Notes: a model not told the origin generated them from the letters alone. Positions 36,102 through 45,524 are shown, counted from the first letter of the stretch. The stretch: 64,000 nucleotides of DNA from Tyzzerella sp. (GCA_017465565.1 JAFTWA010000042.1:1-64000), one strand, 5' to 3'. Translations and numbers: made by a program.

Positions 36102-36872
36102 ATGAAAAAAGTAATTGCGGATTTGCATACACATACTTTGGCAAGCGGTCATGCATACAGTACTATTCAGGAAATGGCGCAAAGGGCATCTGAGATGGGT
36201 ATTAAGCTATTGGGTATCACAGAGCATGGTCCAATGGTTCCATCAAGCTGTCAGCCAATTTATTTTCATAATTATAAAGTGATTAACCGGTATTATAATG
36301 GAGTGCGGCTACTTATGGGCGCCGAAGTAAATATTCTCGATTATGATGGCAATTTGGATTTGACATCAGGTGATATGCGTTGGTTTGATATTTGTATTGC
36401 CGGAATTCATAATAATGTATGCTATAGTGCTGGTTCAGTTATGGAAAATACACGAGCATATTGTAAGGTGATGGAAAACCCAGATGTGGATATCATCAGT
36501 CATCCAGACGACGGACGTGTGCCTGTGGATTATGAGCAGTTAGTGCGTAATTCTAAAGAAACGAATGTACTACTTGAGCTAAATAATTCTTCGCTGAATC
36601 CTTTCAATGTCCGTGCAAAAGGAAATAGTGCAGAAAATATGCGTACGATGATGAAATATTGTGAAAAATATGATGTTCCGCTTATTATTAACAGTGATGC
36701 ACATTACAGCATGGAAGTTGGAGATTTCAGCCGGGTACAATCACTGATTGAAGAAGTCCATTTCCCACAAGAACTGATTGTAAATTATTCAGTGGAGAAT
36801 GTTTTAAAATATCTGCATCGATTTGACAGTGAAAAATTATTGAAAGAACTGAAAGAAAAAGAAGTTATATGA
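36102..36872 (+). CDS. PHP-domain phosphatase (YcdX-like)
   Basis: The 256-residue protein has PHP-family metal motifs: DLHTHT near the N-terminus, GITEHGP, a Glu in GAEVNIL, IAGIHNN, SHPDDGR and a terminal NSDAHY. The layout matches YcdX-type phosphatases with a trinuclear metal centre. It could remove phosphate from a sugar phosphate or nucleotide in this island. The start is ambiguous between a TTG at 36090, which touches AAGAGG, and the ATG at 36102. Confidence 0.8.
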   Translation: MKKVIADLHTHTLASGHAYSTIQEMAQRASEMGIKLLGITEHGPMVPSSCQPIYFHNYKVINRYYNGVRLLMGAEVNILDYDGNLDLTSGDMRWFDICIAGIHNNVCYSAGSVMENTRAYCKVMENPDVDIISHPDDGRVPVDYEQLVRNSKETNVLLELNNSSLNPFNVRAKGNSAENMRTMMKYCEKYDVPLIINSDAHYSMEVGDFSRVQSLIEEVHFPQELIVNYSVENVLKYLHRFDSEKLLKELKEKEVI

Positions 36873-36902
36873 AATAGGATATAAAAAAGGAGGTGGGCAG
36901 CA

Positions 36903-37757
36903 ATGCCATTAGTTACATCGGAAAAAATGTTATCAGATGCGCAGAAAGGCGGCTATGCTGTAGGTGCATTTAACGTGGAAAATATGGAAATGGTGAAAGC
37001 AGTTATTGCAGCAGCTGAAGAATTACATGCACCAGTCATGTTACAGACTACACCATCAACAGTGAAATATGGAACTTTAGATACATATGCTGCAATTGTT
37101 GCAGCAGAGGCAAAAAAGGCTTCTGTTCCAGTATGTCTTCATTTGGACCATGGCAGTAGTTATGAATTGGCAATTGCAGCAATGGAAGCTGGCTATACAT
37201 CTGTTATGATTGACGGTTCGGGCGAAGCATTTGAAGATAATGTGGAAGTAAGTAAAAAAGTAGTAGAAGCTGCGAAAGAGAAAGGAATTCCTGTGGAGGC
37301 AGAACTTGGGAAAGTTGGCGGAAAAGAAGACGACTTGGAAGCAGATGCAGACACAAATACAGATCCACAAGAAGCAAAAGCGTTTGTAGAAAGAACAGGT
37401 GTGTCTTCTCTTGCAATTGCAATTGGTACAGCTCATGGATTTTATGTTGGAACGCCTGTATTAGATAAGGAAAGAGTATCAGAAATCAAAAAAGTAGTAT
37501 CTGTGCCATTGGTATTACATGGAGCGTCAGGACTGTCAGAAGATGATGTAAAAGAATGTGTTGCACGTGGTATATGTAAAGTAAACTTTGCAACAGAACT
37601 CCGCGTGGCATATACAGATGCAGTGAAAAAGTTATTGGCTGAAAAACCAGAAACATTTGACCCTAAAAAATTAGGTGTTGTTGGTATGGAAGCCGTGAAG
37701 GAAATCGTAAAAAGCCGTATGCTTATGTGTGGATGTGAAAACAGAGCAAATGGTTAA
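36903..37757 (+). CDS. Class II fructose/tagatose-bisphosphate aldolase
   Basis: The 284-residue enzyme is a zinc class II aldolase that splits a ketose 1,6-bisphosphate into DHAP and glyceraldehyde 3-phosphate. The Zn/active-site segments are LHLDHGSS (about residues 80-87), EAELGKVGGKED, IGTAHGFY, VLHGASG and CKVNFATELR. The size and motifs suit the GatY/KbaY/FbaA subgroup and cannot separate fructose from tagatose specificity. The GatD-like gene nearby favours tagatose. AGGAGGTGG precedes the ATG. Confidence 0.9.
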   Translation: MPLVTSEKMLSDAQKGGYAVGAFNVENMEMVKAVIAAAEELHAPVMLQTTPSTVKYGTLDTYAAIVAAEAKKASVPVCLHLDHGSSYELAIAAMEAGYTSVMIDGSGEAFEDNVEVSKKVVEAAKEKGIPVEAELGKVGGKEDDLEADADTNTDPQEAKAFVERTGVSSLAIAIGTAHGFYVGTPVLDKERVSEIKKVVSVPLVLHGASGLSEDDVKECVARGICKVNFATELRVAYTDAVKKLLAEKPETFDPKKLGVVGMEAVKEIVKSRMLMCGCENRANG

Positions 37758-37767
37758 AGGGGACAAA

Positions 37768-39279
37768 GTGAAACGATATTTGTTAGGTATTGATATTGGT
37801 ACAAGTGCCTGCAAGGTTGCAGTGTTTGAGAAAAATGGCCGGGTAGTTGCAACTGCAAATGGCAACTACCCAGTTTATTATCCACGTCCGGGTTGGGCGG
37901 AACAAAATCCAGAAGAATGGTGGAATGCCTTATGCGGTGCTATTCAAGAGGTATTGAAAACGGGGAATGTCGCTCCAGACGAGATTGCAAGTGTGGGAGT
38001 TGACGGACAAAGTTGGTCCGCAATTGCAGTAGACAAGGAAGGTAAAGTACTTACTAATACACCAATTTGGATGGATACAAGAGCAAAAGATATTTGCGAT
38101 GAGCTGAATGAAAAATGTGGTGCAGACAAATTTTTGGATTTATCAGGAAATTCTTTACAGCCATCATATACAACAGCAAAAATTATCTGGTACAAGCGTA
38201 ACAAACCAGAGATATATAAAAAGATTTATAAAATTTTGCAGTCTAATAGTTATATAACATATCGATTGACTGGAAATATGACACAAGATGTGTCACAAGG
38301 ATATGGACTCCATTGTTTCGATATGCATACAGGAACATGGAGTGAAGAAATGTGTGAAATGCTCGACATTCCAATGGAAATTCTTCCAGACATTTATCAA
38401 TGCCATGCAGTCATTGGAATAGTAAATGAGAAGGCATCTGTAGAGTGCGGCCTTGCAGTAGGTACACCAGTTGTTGCGGGTGGCTTAGACGCAGCTTGTG
38501 GAGCACTTGGAACAGGTGTCATTCATAACGGTGAAACACAGGAACAAGGTGGGCAGGCAGGCGGTATGAGCATTTGTCTCGATACATGTAAGGCAGACCC
38601 TAGGTTGATTCTGAGTTTTCACGTGGTACCCGATTGTTGGTTATTGCAAGGTGGAACAACTGGCGGCGGTGGAGTTATGAGATGGCTGGAACGTGAATTT
38701 GCTGATTTTGAAAGAGAAGAAGGCAAGCACGTTGGAAAGAGTTCATTAGAACTATTTAATGAAATCGCAGAGAAAGTTGCAGCAGGAAGCGAGGGAGTAA
38801 TCTTTTTACCATACATGTCAGGTGAACGATCACCAATTTGGGATCCTGATGCAAAAGGTGTATTCTACGGATTAGATTTCAGTAAGACGAAGGGTCATTT
38901 TGTGAGAGCTGCTATGGAAGGCGTGGCGTTTTCTTTAAAGCATAACTTAGAAGTCGCAAAAGAAGCTGGAGCAGAAGTAAGCACGCTCCGAGCAATGGGC
39001 GGTTCTGCAAATTCTCTGCTGTGGACGCAGATTAAATCCGATGTAACTGGAAAACCAATTGTTGTTCCTTCATCAGATACTGCAACGACGTTAGGAGCAG
39101 CGATACTGGCAGGTGTGGGAATTGGTATGTACAAAGATTTTGAGGAGGCGGTGAGGTTAACCGTAAGAAATCAACGTTTTCACGAACCAAACGGTGATAA
39201 TTTTGAGGTGTATGAAAAGAATTATCAAATTTATTTAGAATTGTACAACCAATTAAAAGGCACAATGAAGAAAAGCTAG
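37768..39279 (+). CDS. FGGY-family carbohydrate kinase (xylulokinase-like)
   Basis: The 503-residue kinase opens with the phosphate-binding motif GIDIGTSACKVAVF. It has GVDGQSW and WMDTRAKD in the N-terminal sugar-binding domain, and GGLDAACGALG, YMSGERSPIWDP and RAMGGSANS in the C-terminal half. It phosphorylates a sugar or polyol with ATP. AAAGGGGA positions the start at the GTG at 37768; the in-frame ATGs at 37750 and 37729 overlap the aldolase gene. In this cluster it could make the phosphorylated polyol for the GatD-like dehydrogenase. Confidence 0.87.
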   Translation: MKRYLLGIDIGTSACKVAVFEKNGRVVATANGNYPVYYPRPGWAEQNPEEWWNALCGAIQEVLKTGNVAPDEIASVGVDGQSWSAIAVDKEGKVLTNTPIWMDTRAKDICDELNEKCGADKFLDLSGNSLQPSYTTAKIIWYKRNKPEIYKKIYKILQSNSYITYRLTGNMTQDVSQGYGLHCFDMHTGTWSEEMCEMLDIPMEILPDIYQCHAVIGIVNEKASVECGLAVGTPVVAGGLDAACGALGTGVIHNGETQEQGGQAGGMSICLDTCKADPRLILSFHVVPDCWLLQGGTTGGGGVMRWLEREFADFEREEGKHVGKSSLELFNEIAEKVAAGSEGVIFLPYMSGERSPIWDPDAKGVFYGLDFSKTKGHFVRAAMEGVAFSLKHNLEVAKEAGAEVSTLRAMGGSANSLLWTQIKSDVTGKPIVVPSSDTATTLGAAILAGVGIGMYKDFEEAVRLTVRNQRFHEPNGDNFEVYEKNYQIYLELYNQLKGTMKKS

Positions 39280-39310
39280 TTGAAACGAAGGGAGATTAAG
39301 AAACTGAGTT

Positions 39311-39982
39311 ATGGAAGTATTTACATTTGAGCAATTACAATACGTGATGAAAAAACCCTCGAAATTACGAAAGAAAAATCCAACTATTATATTCTTGCAT
39401 GGTGCAGGTACGCGTGGTGTAGATATCAGTGTGTTAAGTAAAAATGCATTTTTCTCTAAAAATAGTCATGTTAGTGACGAGGAATTTCCTTTTGTAGTTT
39501 TCGCGCCACAGTGCTATGCAGATACTTGGTTTGATATTTTTGAACAACTGCAAGAATATGTAAAGATGGTGGCTTCCCATCCATTGGTGGATGAGAGAAG
39601 ATTGTATCTTATTGGAAATAGTATGGGCGGTTATGGTGCATGGCAGTTGGCTATGACCATGCCGAATTATTTTGCCGCGATTGTGCCGATTTGTGGTGGA
39701 GGAATGAAGTGGAACACAGGTCGTTTGAAGAATATTCCAGTGTGGGCATTTCATGGCAAGGAGGATCTGGTTGTCTCAGTGGAAGAAAGCATTCGTATGG
39801 TGGATGCAGTAAATGAAAATGGTGGGACAGCAAAACTTACATTGCTAGATAATACAGGACATAATAGTTGGGATTATGCCTATGCGCAGAAGCAGCTATT
39901 TGATTGGCTGTTGCAGCAAGAAAACATAGGAACATTACAATTTGATAACAAAGAATATAGCGACAGCAAGACGTTTGGTTAG
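39311..39982 (+). CDS. Alpha/beta hydrolase (predicted esterase)
   Basis: This 223-residue cytoplasmic hydrolase has an HG oxyanion segment (IIFLHGAG) and the nucleophile elbow GNSMGG (Ser at about residue 102). The acid Asp lies in GKEDLVV and the His in TGHNSWD. It resembles phospholipase/carboxylesterase and PHB-depolymerase-like esterases. In a sugar cluster it may deacylate an imported ester; the substrate is unknown. It ends 12 bp before the dehydrogenase gene. Confidence 0.85.
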   Translation: MEVFTFEQLQYVMKKPSKLRKKNPTIIFLHGAGTRGVDISVLSKNAFFSKNSHVSDEEFPFVVFAPQCYADTWFDIFEQLQEYVKMVASHPLVDERRLYLIGNSMGGYGAWQLAMTMPNYFAAIVPICGGGMKWNTGRLKNIPVWAFHGKEDLVVSVEESIRMVDAVNENGGTAKLTLLDNTGHNSWDYAYAQKQLFDWLLQQENIGTLQFDNKEYSDSKTFG

Positions 39983-39994
39983 GAGGGATAAAGC

Positions 39995-41044
39995 ATGAAA
40001 GCAGCAGTTGTCTGTGCAAATGAAGATGTACAGTATTTAGACTATGAAGAACCCCAGGTAAGCCCTGGAATGGTGAAAATAAAAGTGAAAGCTTCTGGTA
40101 TCTGCGGTTCTGATATTCCAAGAGTATTACATCACGGTGTTCATTTTTACCCGATTGTACTTGGACATGAATTTTCAGGAGACGTAGTAGAAGTGGGTGA
40201 AGGGGTGACAAAAGTAAAAGTAGGAGATAGAGTAACAGGTGCACCTTTACTCCCATGTTTAAAATGTGATGACTGCCAAAATGGAAATTATTCGCTTTGT
40301 AAGCATTATAGCTTTATTGGTTCCAGACAACAGGGGAGCAATGCTGACTATGTTGTGATTCCAGAGCGTAATACAGTACCATTTGATAAGAGTATTTCTT
40401 ATGAACAAGGAGCAATGTTTGAGCCTTCTACAGTTGCGCTTCACGGGTTAATGCAAAACGATTATAAAGGCGGAGAATACGTAGCAGTCCTAGGCTGTGG
40501 AACCATTGGTATTTTTACCATGCAATGGGCAAAAATCTTAGGTTCCAAAAAAGTGGTTGTGTTTGATATAAGTGATGAAAGATTAGCACTGGCTACAAAA
40601 CTTGGTGCAGATGAGGTTGTGAATACATCAAAAGAAGATTTCTTGAAATCAGCTATGGAAATTACAGGTGGAAAAGGATACGGCTATGTATTTGAAACAG
40701 CTGGACAGGTTCCAACAATGCACATGGCCTTTGAATTAGCAGGAAATAAATCCCATGTATGTTTCATTGGAACACCACATGTTGACCTCGCATTTACTCC
40801 AAAAATGTGGGAGAATATGAACAGGAAAGAATTTAAATTAACAGGTTCTTGGATGTCATACAGTGCTCCATTCCCTGGACGAGAATGGGAATTGACAGCA
40901 CACTATTTTGCGACAGGCCAGTTGAAATTTGATCCACAATTCATCTTTAAAAAAATACCAATGAGTCAGGCGCAGGAAGCATTTCAGATGTTTAAAACAC
41001 CTGGTTTGGTACAAGGAAGAATATTGCTGGTGAATGAAGACTAA
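39995..41044 (+). CDS. gatD: Galactitol-1-phosphate 5-dehydrogenase-like zinc dehydrogenase
   Basis: The 349-residue medium-chain zinc dehydrogenase has catalytic Zn ligands in GICGSD and GHEFSG and four Cys of the structural Zn site (CLKCDDCQNGNYSLC). NAD binding is at GCGTIG. Segments GSDIPRVLHHGVHFYPIVLGH, PLLPC, YSFIGSRQQG and LTGSWMSYSAPFPGREWE closely match what I recall of E. coli GatD, which oxidises galactitol 1-phosphate to tagatose 6-phosphate. Another polyol phosphate or free polyol cannot be excluded. Confidence 0.82.
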   Translation: MKAAVVCANEDVQYLDYEEPQVSPGMVKIKVKASGICGSDIPRVLHHGVHFYPIVLGHEFSGDVVEVGEGVTKVKVGDRVTGAPLLPCLKCDDCQNGNYSLCKHYSFIGSRQQGSNADYVVIPERNTVPFDKSISYEQGAMFEPSTVALHGLMQNDYKGGEYVAVLGCGTIGIFTMQWAKILGSKKVVVFDISDERLALATKLGADEVVNTSKEDFLKSAMEITGGKGYGYVFETAGQVPTMHMAFELAGNKSHVCFIGTPHVDLAFTPKMWENMNRKEFKLTGSWMSYSAPFPGREWELTAHYFATGQLKFDPQFIFKKIPMSQAQEAFQMFKTPGLVQGRILLVNED

Positions 41045-41055
41045 GGAGGCAGGTT

Positions 41056-41985
41056 ATGATTTTAACTGTTACACTGAATGCAGCGATTGACAAGCGATAT
41101 GTGGTAGAGAATTTTAAGGTCGGTGAAGTGAATCGTGTAAAAGAGTGTGTGTACACCCCAGGTGGAAAGGGGTTAAATGTATCAAAGCCAGCAGCAATTG
41201 CCGGTGCAAAAGTAGTAGCCACTGGTTTTGTAGGCGGTCATGCAGGAAATTACATTGAAAATGAGCTGAAGCCATTTGGAATTGAAAGCGCATTTTACCA
41301 TATGAAAGAAGAAAGCAGATCTTGTATCAATATATGGGATTCAGTTCAAAAAGTGCAGACAGAGTTCTTGGAGCCAGGATTTACTGTTTCGAAAGAGGAT
41401 TTTGAAGGATTCGTAGAAACATTCAAAAAGCTGGTGAAGGATGCTGACGTGGTTGCAATGTCCGGAAGTGTTCCAAAAGGGCTTGATGGAGAAGCATATC
41501 AGAAACTGATTACCATTGCGAAGGAAGCAGGAAAGAAAGTGATTTTGGATACAAGTGGTGCGCTTTTGACAGCGGGAATCGAGGCGAAGCCAACGATGAT
41601 TAAGCCAAACATTGATGAAATTCGCATGTTGACAGGCAGTAGCTGTGATGATTTGAACGAAATTGTAGAAGCAGCAAAGAAAATTCATGAAGATGGGGTG
41701 GAAATCGTAGCAGTTTCACTTGGTGGAGAAGGGGCTATTGTAGTAAGCGCAGAAGGTACTTATCGTGCCATCGTTCCAAAGACGGATGCTGTAAATACAG
41801 TTGGATGCGGCGATTCTATGATTGCAGGATTTGCATTGGGACTCAGTGAGGGCTTGTCCGTTGCTGATACCCTGAAGAAGGCAAGCGCAATTTCAGTAGC
41901 TGCAGCTTTGAGAGAAGAAACTGGTTTTTTTATAGTAGAAGATATGGAGAAAATCTTTCCACAGATAGAGATTGTGAAATGCTAG
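41056..41985 (+). CDS. 1-phosphofructokinase / tagatose-6-phosphate kinase family
   Basis: The 309-residue PfkB kinase is of the FruK/LacC type. Motifs are LNAAIDKRYVV at the start, GGKGLNVSKPAA and the anion-hole NTVGCGDSMIAG with the catalytic Asp. With the GatD-like dehydrogenase just upstream and the class II aldolase, it fits tagatose 6-phosphate to tagatose 1,6-bisphosphate conversion. Phosphorylation of fructose 1-phosphate is the alternative. It starts 12 bp after gatD. Confidence 0.85.
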   Translation: MILTVTLNAAIDKRYVVENFKVGEVNRVKECVYTPGGKGLNVSKPAAIAGAKVVATGFVGGHAGNYIENELKPFGIESAFYHMKEESRSCINIWDSVQKVQTEFLEPGFTVSKEDFEGFVETFKKLVKDADVVAMSGSVPKGLDGEAYQKLITIAKEAGKKVILDTSGALLTAGIEAKPTMIKPNIDEIRMLTGSSCDDLNEIVEAAKKIHEDGVEIVAVSLGGEGAIVVSAEGTYRAIVPKTDAVNTVGCGDSMIAGFALGLSEGLSVADTLKKASAISVAAALREETGFFIVEDMEKIFPQIEIVKC

Positions 41986-42033
41986 TTTTAGGTGAACATT
42001 TGATACAATACAAATAATAGAGAGGATGAAACT

Positions 42034-42930
42034 ATGAAAGTATTATGTTTTGGTTCGTTAAACATAGATTACACATACAAATTGGACCACTTTGTACAAA
42101 AAGGAGAGACTATTTCTTCCGAAAACCTGATTGTATGTAGTGGCGGCAAAGGTCTGAATCAGTCCATTGCATTGTCAAAAGCAGGAGCAGATGCTTATCA
42201 TGCTGGAGCTATTGGAGAAGATGGAAGATTTTTGCTGGAACAATTGGAAGAAGCTGGTGTAGATACAGAGTGTGTGGCAGTGTTGGCTGACGTAAGAAGC
42301 GGCAACGCAATTATTCAAAACGATAAAAGTGGAGATAACTGTATTATTTTGTATGGTGGTGCAAATCAGGCAATTACGAAAGAACAAGTGGATGATGTCA
42401 TGCAGCGTTTTGAAAAAGATGATTTTCTTGTTCTTCAGAACGAGATAAATGAGCTTGACTATATTATGAAATGTGCCAGTGAAAAAGGAATGAAGATTGT
42501 ACTTAATCCGTCACCAATGAACGAAAAAATACTTAGGCTTCCTTTGGAATGTGTGGATTATTTCATGGTAAATGAAATTGAAACATCTCAGATACTCGAG
42601 AAAGAAAATGTACAAGATATGAGCGGTGTGGAAATGGCAAAAGAATTAAGAGCTAAGTTTCCAAATGCAGCAATTGTATTGACTATGGGAGAAATGGGTT
42701 CTTTATATATGGACTCAAATGAAATAATAGAACAACCTGCTTATAAGGTACAGGCAGTTGATACAACAGCGGCAGGTGACACTTTTGCAGGATTTTTTAT
42801 CGGTGGAATTATGAAGGGATTAGAAGTGAAGGATGCAATGAATGAGGCTGCTAAAGCGTCAGCAATTGCAGTAACCAGACAAGGAGCAGCACCTTCTATT
42901 CCAACATGGGAAGAATTAGAAAAGTTTTAA
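42034..42930 (+). CDS. Ribokinase-like PfkB sugar kinase
   Basis: The 298-residue kinase has ribokinase signatures: GSLNIDYTY at the start, SGGKGLNQSIALSKAG, LNPSPMNEK and the anion-hole VDTTAAGDTFAGF. It would phosphorylate ribose or a close sugar, which fits ribose release by the nucleoside hydrolase at 24711. It is the last gene of the catabolic run and is followed by a good terminator. Confidence 0.85.
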   Translation: MKVLCFGSLNIDYTYKLDHFVQKGETISSENLIVCSGGKGLNQSIALSKAGADAYHAGAIGEDGRFLLEQLEEAGVDTECVAVLADVRSGNAIIQNDKSGDNCIILYGGANQAITKEQVDDVMQRFEKDDFLVLQNEINELDYIMKCASEKGMKIVLNPSPMNEKILRLPLECVDYFMVNEIETSQILEKENVQDMSGVEMAKELRAKFPNAAIVLTMGEMGSLYMDSNEIIEQPAYKVQAVDTTAAGDTFAGFFIGGIMKGLEVKDAMNEAAKASAIAVTRQGAAPSIPTWEELEKF

Positions 42931-42947
42931 TTTTATATTGCTGAAAC

Positions 42948-42971
42948 AGAGTGTACAGAAATGTGCACTCT
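42948..42971 (+). terminator. Intrinsic terminator of the sugar island
   Basis: A 10-bp stem (42948-42957 with 42962-42971, one G-T pair) has a GAAA loop and is followed by ATTTTTGTT. Confidence 0.9.
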
Positions 42972-43050
42972 ATTTTTGTTCAACAGAATGTGCAGCTACA
43001 CTTACATCAAATAAAATAGAAATCTTTAAAATATCTGTGCGAAACGTCAG

Positions 43051-43079
43051 TTGACTTCAATTCTTTTATATGCAATAAT
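43051..43079 (+). promoter_or_regulatory. Promoter of the HTH-AAA gene
   Basis: TTGACT (43051-43056), a 17-bp spacer and AATAAT (43074-43079) with an extended -10 TG. Confidence 0.6.
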
Positions 43080-43120
43080 GATTGTATCGAAGATGATACA
43101 TTTACAGCGGAGGCGAATTT

Positions 43121-45073
43121 ATGGATTATACATATAATGATAAAAGTAAGGATTTAACAATTGAAGAAGAAGCAAAGCAGATGAATGATGAAATTGTGGA
43201 TCGATTAATTGCTTATCGAAAGCATTTAAAACTAACACAGCAGGATATTGCAGATGCAACAGGAATACAGAGAGCCAATATTGCCAGGATAGAGAGCAAA
43301 AAAAGTATGGTTTCGTTAGAAAGCCTCAAAAAATATGCAAGAAGTCTTGGCTTTGAACTGCGATTTGAAATGGTGAAGCCAGAGAACGCGGATAAAAAAC
43401 TTCCTTTACCGATTGGCTGTTCGGATTTTCGCAGAGTTTGTACACAGTATTGTTATGTGGATAAAACGCTGCTTATTAAAGATATTTTGGATGAGAATAT
43501 TACCGTGTCTTTGTTTACCAGACCGCGCCGATTTGGGAAGACTTTAAATATGGATATGGTCCGTGTATTCTTTGAGAAAACAGATATGGATACCTCTGTT
43601 TATTTTATGGATAAAAAAATCTGGAAATGCGGAGAAGTATACCAAGAACATCAAGGAAAGTATCCGGTTATATTCTTAACGTTTAAAGATGTAAAATTTA
43701 CGACTTGGGAAGAGAATGTTGCTTACCTGAAGTTTGTCTTTGCAACAGAGTTTAATAGACATCCAGAATTATTTGATAGTTGTATGTGCAATTCGTTCGA
43801 GAAAAAATATTTTGCCAGAGTTGCTTCGGGGGAGGCTTCCGAGATGGATTTGACACAGGCATTATTTTATTTGACGCAGATGCTTGATAAGCATCACAAA
43901 GTTGCACCGATTATTATTATTGATGAGTATGATAGTCCGGTTCAACAGGGATACATGAAAGGCTATTATGACCAAGCCATTTCTTTTGTACGAAGTCTGT
44001 TTTCAGGTGGATTTAAAGATAATCCACATTTGAGTTATGGGTTTATGACCGGGATACTGCGTGTTGCAAAAGAAAGTATTTTTAGTGGACTCAATAATCT
44101 AAAGGTGAATTCAATTTTAGAAAATGATTATAGTCAGTATTTCGGATTTACACCAGAGGAAGTGCGAGAGATGGCTGAATATTATGGTGTGCATGAAAAA
44201 TACGAAGAGATTTGTAAGTGGTATGATGGTTACCGATTTGGAGAGAGTCATATTTTTAATCCATGGTCAGTTATCGGATATTTTAATAGCAAATGTACGC
44301 CAAAGCCATTCTGGGTATCGACGAGCAGCAATGATATCATAGGTGAAGTTATGGAAAATGCTACAGACGAGATTCGTGAAAATCTATATCTATTGTTGCA
44401 AGGTGAGTCTATTTGCACATCAGGCGATACAAGTGTGATTTATCCGAACATCAAAAAGGATTCGGACTCTGTGTTTAGCTTTTTGCTGGTGGCAGGATAT
44501 TTAAAAATTGTGGAAATTACTGAATTGTGGAATGGGGAAGTTGTATATAAAGTGGCCGTTCCGAATATGGAGATTTCCGCTATTTACAGAAAAGAGATTC
44601 TTTCAAAGTTAACAGATGTGATTCCATACTCTACAGGAAAGGCAATACAGGAAGCAATATATCGAAGTGATGTGGATGATTTGCAAAAACAGTTACAAAA
44701 ACTTCTTATCCAGTCAGTAAGTTATAACGATGCTGCCAATGAAAGTTTTTATCATGGATTTATGCTAGGGCTTTGTGCTATGTTGGATAGTGTATACTAT
44801 TTGTCATCCAATCGAGAGGCAGGCGAAGGTAGATTTGATATTCAACTCATGCCACGAAAGAAAGAATTACCAGGTGTTTTGATTGAATTAAAGTCGGGGA
44901 AGAAATGTACAAAAGAAAAACTTGTTGAATTGGCAAATGAGGCTCTAAGGCAGACAGAACTCCGTAAGTATGACGAAGGCATGATAATGCAAGGCATTAG
45001 AGAAATAGTAAGATATGGAGTGGCATTTTGTGGGAAGAAAGTAGAAATTGTTATGAAAGTAGGAGATTCTTAA
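43121..45073 (+). CDS. XRE HTH fused to AAA ATPase-like and PD-(D/E)XK nuclease-like domains
   Basis: The 650-residue protein has three parts. Residues about 28-75 are a Cro/C1-type HTH close to HigA-like antitoxins (LTQQDIADATGIQRANIARIE). Residues about 90-400 match the predicted AAA-ATPase family, with a Walker A variant RPRRFGKT (about 133) and Walker B IIIIDEYD (about 265). Residues about 540-645 match the partner PD-(D/E)XK domain, with RFDI then VLIELKSGKK. Proteins of this AAA/nuclease type are common and multicopy in Bacteroidetes and Clostridia and of uncertain role, possibly mobile or defence related. The HTH fusion is the odd point. GGAGGCG precedes the ATG. Confidence 0.8.
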   Translation: MDYTYNDKSKDLTIEEEAKQMNDEIVDRLIAYRKHLKLTQQDIADATGIQRANIARIESKKSMVSLESLKKYARSLGFELRFEMVKPENADKKLPLPIGCSDFRRVCTQYCYVDKTLLIKDILDENITVSLFTRPRRFGKTLNMDMVRVFFEKTDMDTSVYFMDKKIWKCGEVYQEHQGKYPVIFLTFKDVKFTTWEENVAYLKFVFATEFNRHPELFDSCMCNSFEKKYFARVASGEASEMDLTQALFYLTQMLDKHHKVAPIIIIDEYDSPVQQGYMKGYYDQAISFVRSLFSGGFKDNPHLSYGFMTGILRVAKESIFSGLNNLKVNSILENDYSQYFGFTPEEVREMAEYYGVHEKYEEICKWYDGYRFGESHIFNPWSVIGYFNSKCTPKPFWVSTSSNDIIGEVMENATDEIRENLYLLLQGESICTSGDTSVIYPNIKKDSDSVFSFLLVAGYLKIVEITELWNGEVVYKVAVPNMEISAIYRKEILSKLTDVIPYSTGKAIQEAIYRSDVDDLQKQLQKLLIQSVSYNDAANESFYHGFMLGLCAMLDSVYYLSSNREAGEGRFDIQLMPRKKELPGVLIELKSGKKCTKEKLVELANEALRQTELRKYDEGMIMQGIREIVRYGVAFCGKKVEIVMKVGDS

Positions 45074-45081
45074 TAGCAGTA

Positions 45082-45139
45082 TTGACAAGTTGGTCTATTA
45101 ATGATAGACTAAAGAAAAAGTGGTCTATAGCAAATAGAC
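45082..45139 (+). promoter_or_regulatory. Autoregulated promoter with two BlaI-type operators
   Basis: TTGACA (45082-45087) and TAGACT (45105-45110) form a promoter with a 17-bp spacer. Two identical dyads, GTCTAT-N5-ATAGAC (45093-45109 and 45123-45139), are 30 bp apart. The first overlaps the -10 box and the second the transcription start region, as expected for repression by the BlaI-like protein encoded next. Confidence 0.8.
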
Positions 45140-45159
45140 TATAATTGGAGGTGGATGTT

Positions 45160-45522
45160 ATGAGTGAAATGAAACTTGGAATTGTAGAATCTCATTTCGC
45201 GGATATTATTTGGGATAATGAACCATTATCTTCTGGGGAATTAGTTAAATTATGTGAAGAACGTTTGCAGTGGAAAAAATCCACTACATACACGGTGCTA
45301 AAGAAGCTGTGTGAAAGAGGAATCTTTCAGAATGAAAATGGAACCGTAACATCACAGATTTCAAAATCAGAGTTCTACGCGTTGCAGAGTGAACAGTTTG
45401 TAGAAGAGACATTTGAAGGCTCGCTTCCTGCGTTTATTGCAGCTTTTACTACCAGAAAACAGTTATCAAAGGAAGAAATCAAAGAAATACGTAGGATGAT
45501 TGATTCCGTAGGGGAGGAATAG
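45160..45522 (+). CDS. BlaI/MecI-family transcriptional repressor
   Basis: The 120-residue winged-helix repressor has the family pattern (IIWDNEPLSSGELVKL, WKKSTTYTVLKKLCERGIF). BlaI proteins bind palindromic operators as dimers and are cleaved after signalling by a membrane M56 peptidase. The cognate peptidase follows 2 bp downstream. GGAGGTGG sets the ATG at 45160. The two dyads just upstream are the likely targets. Confidence 0.9.
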   Translation: MSEMKLGIVESHFADIIWDNEPLSSGELVKLCEERLQWKKSTTYTVLKKLCERGIFQNENGTVTSQISKSEFYALQSEQFVEETFEGSLPAFIAAFTTRKQLSKEEIKEIRRMIDSVGEE

Positions 45523-45524
45523 CT

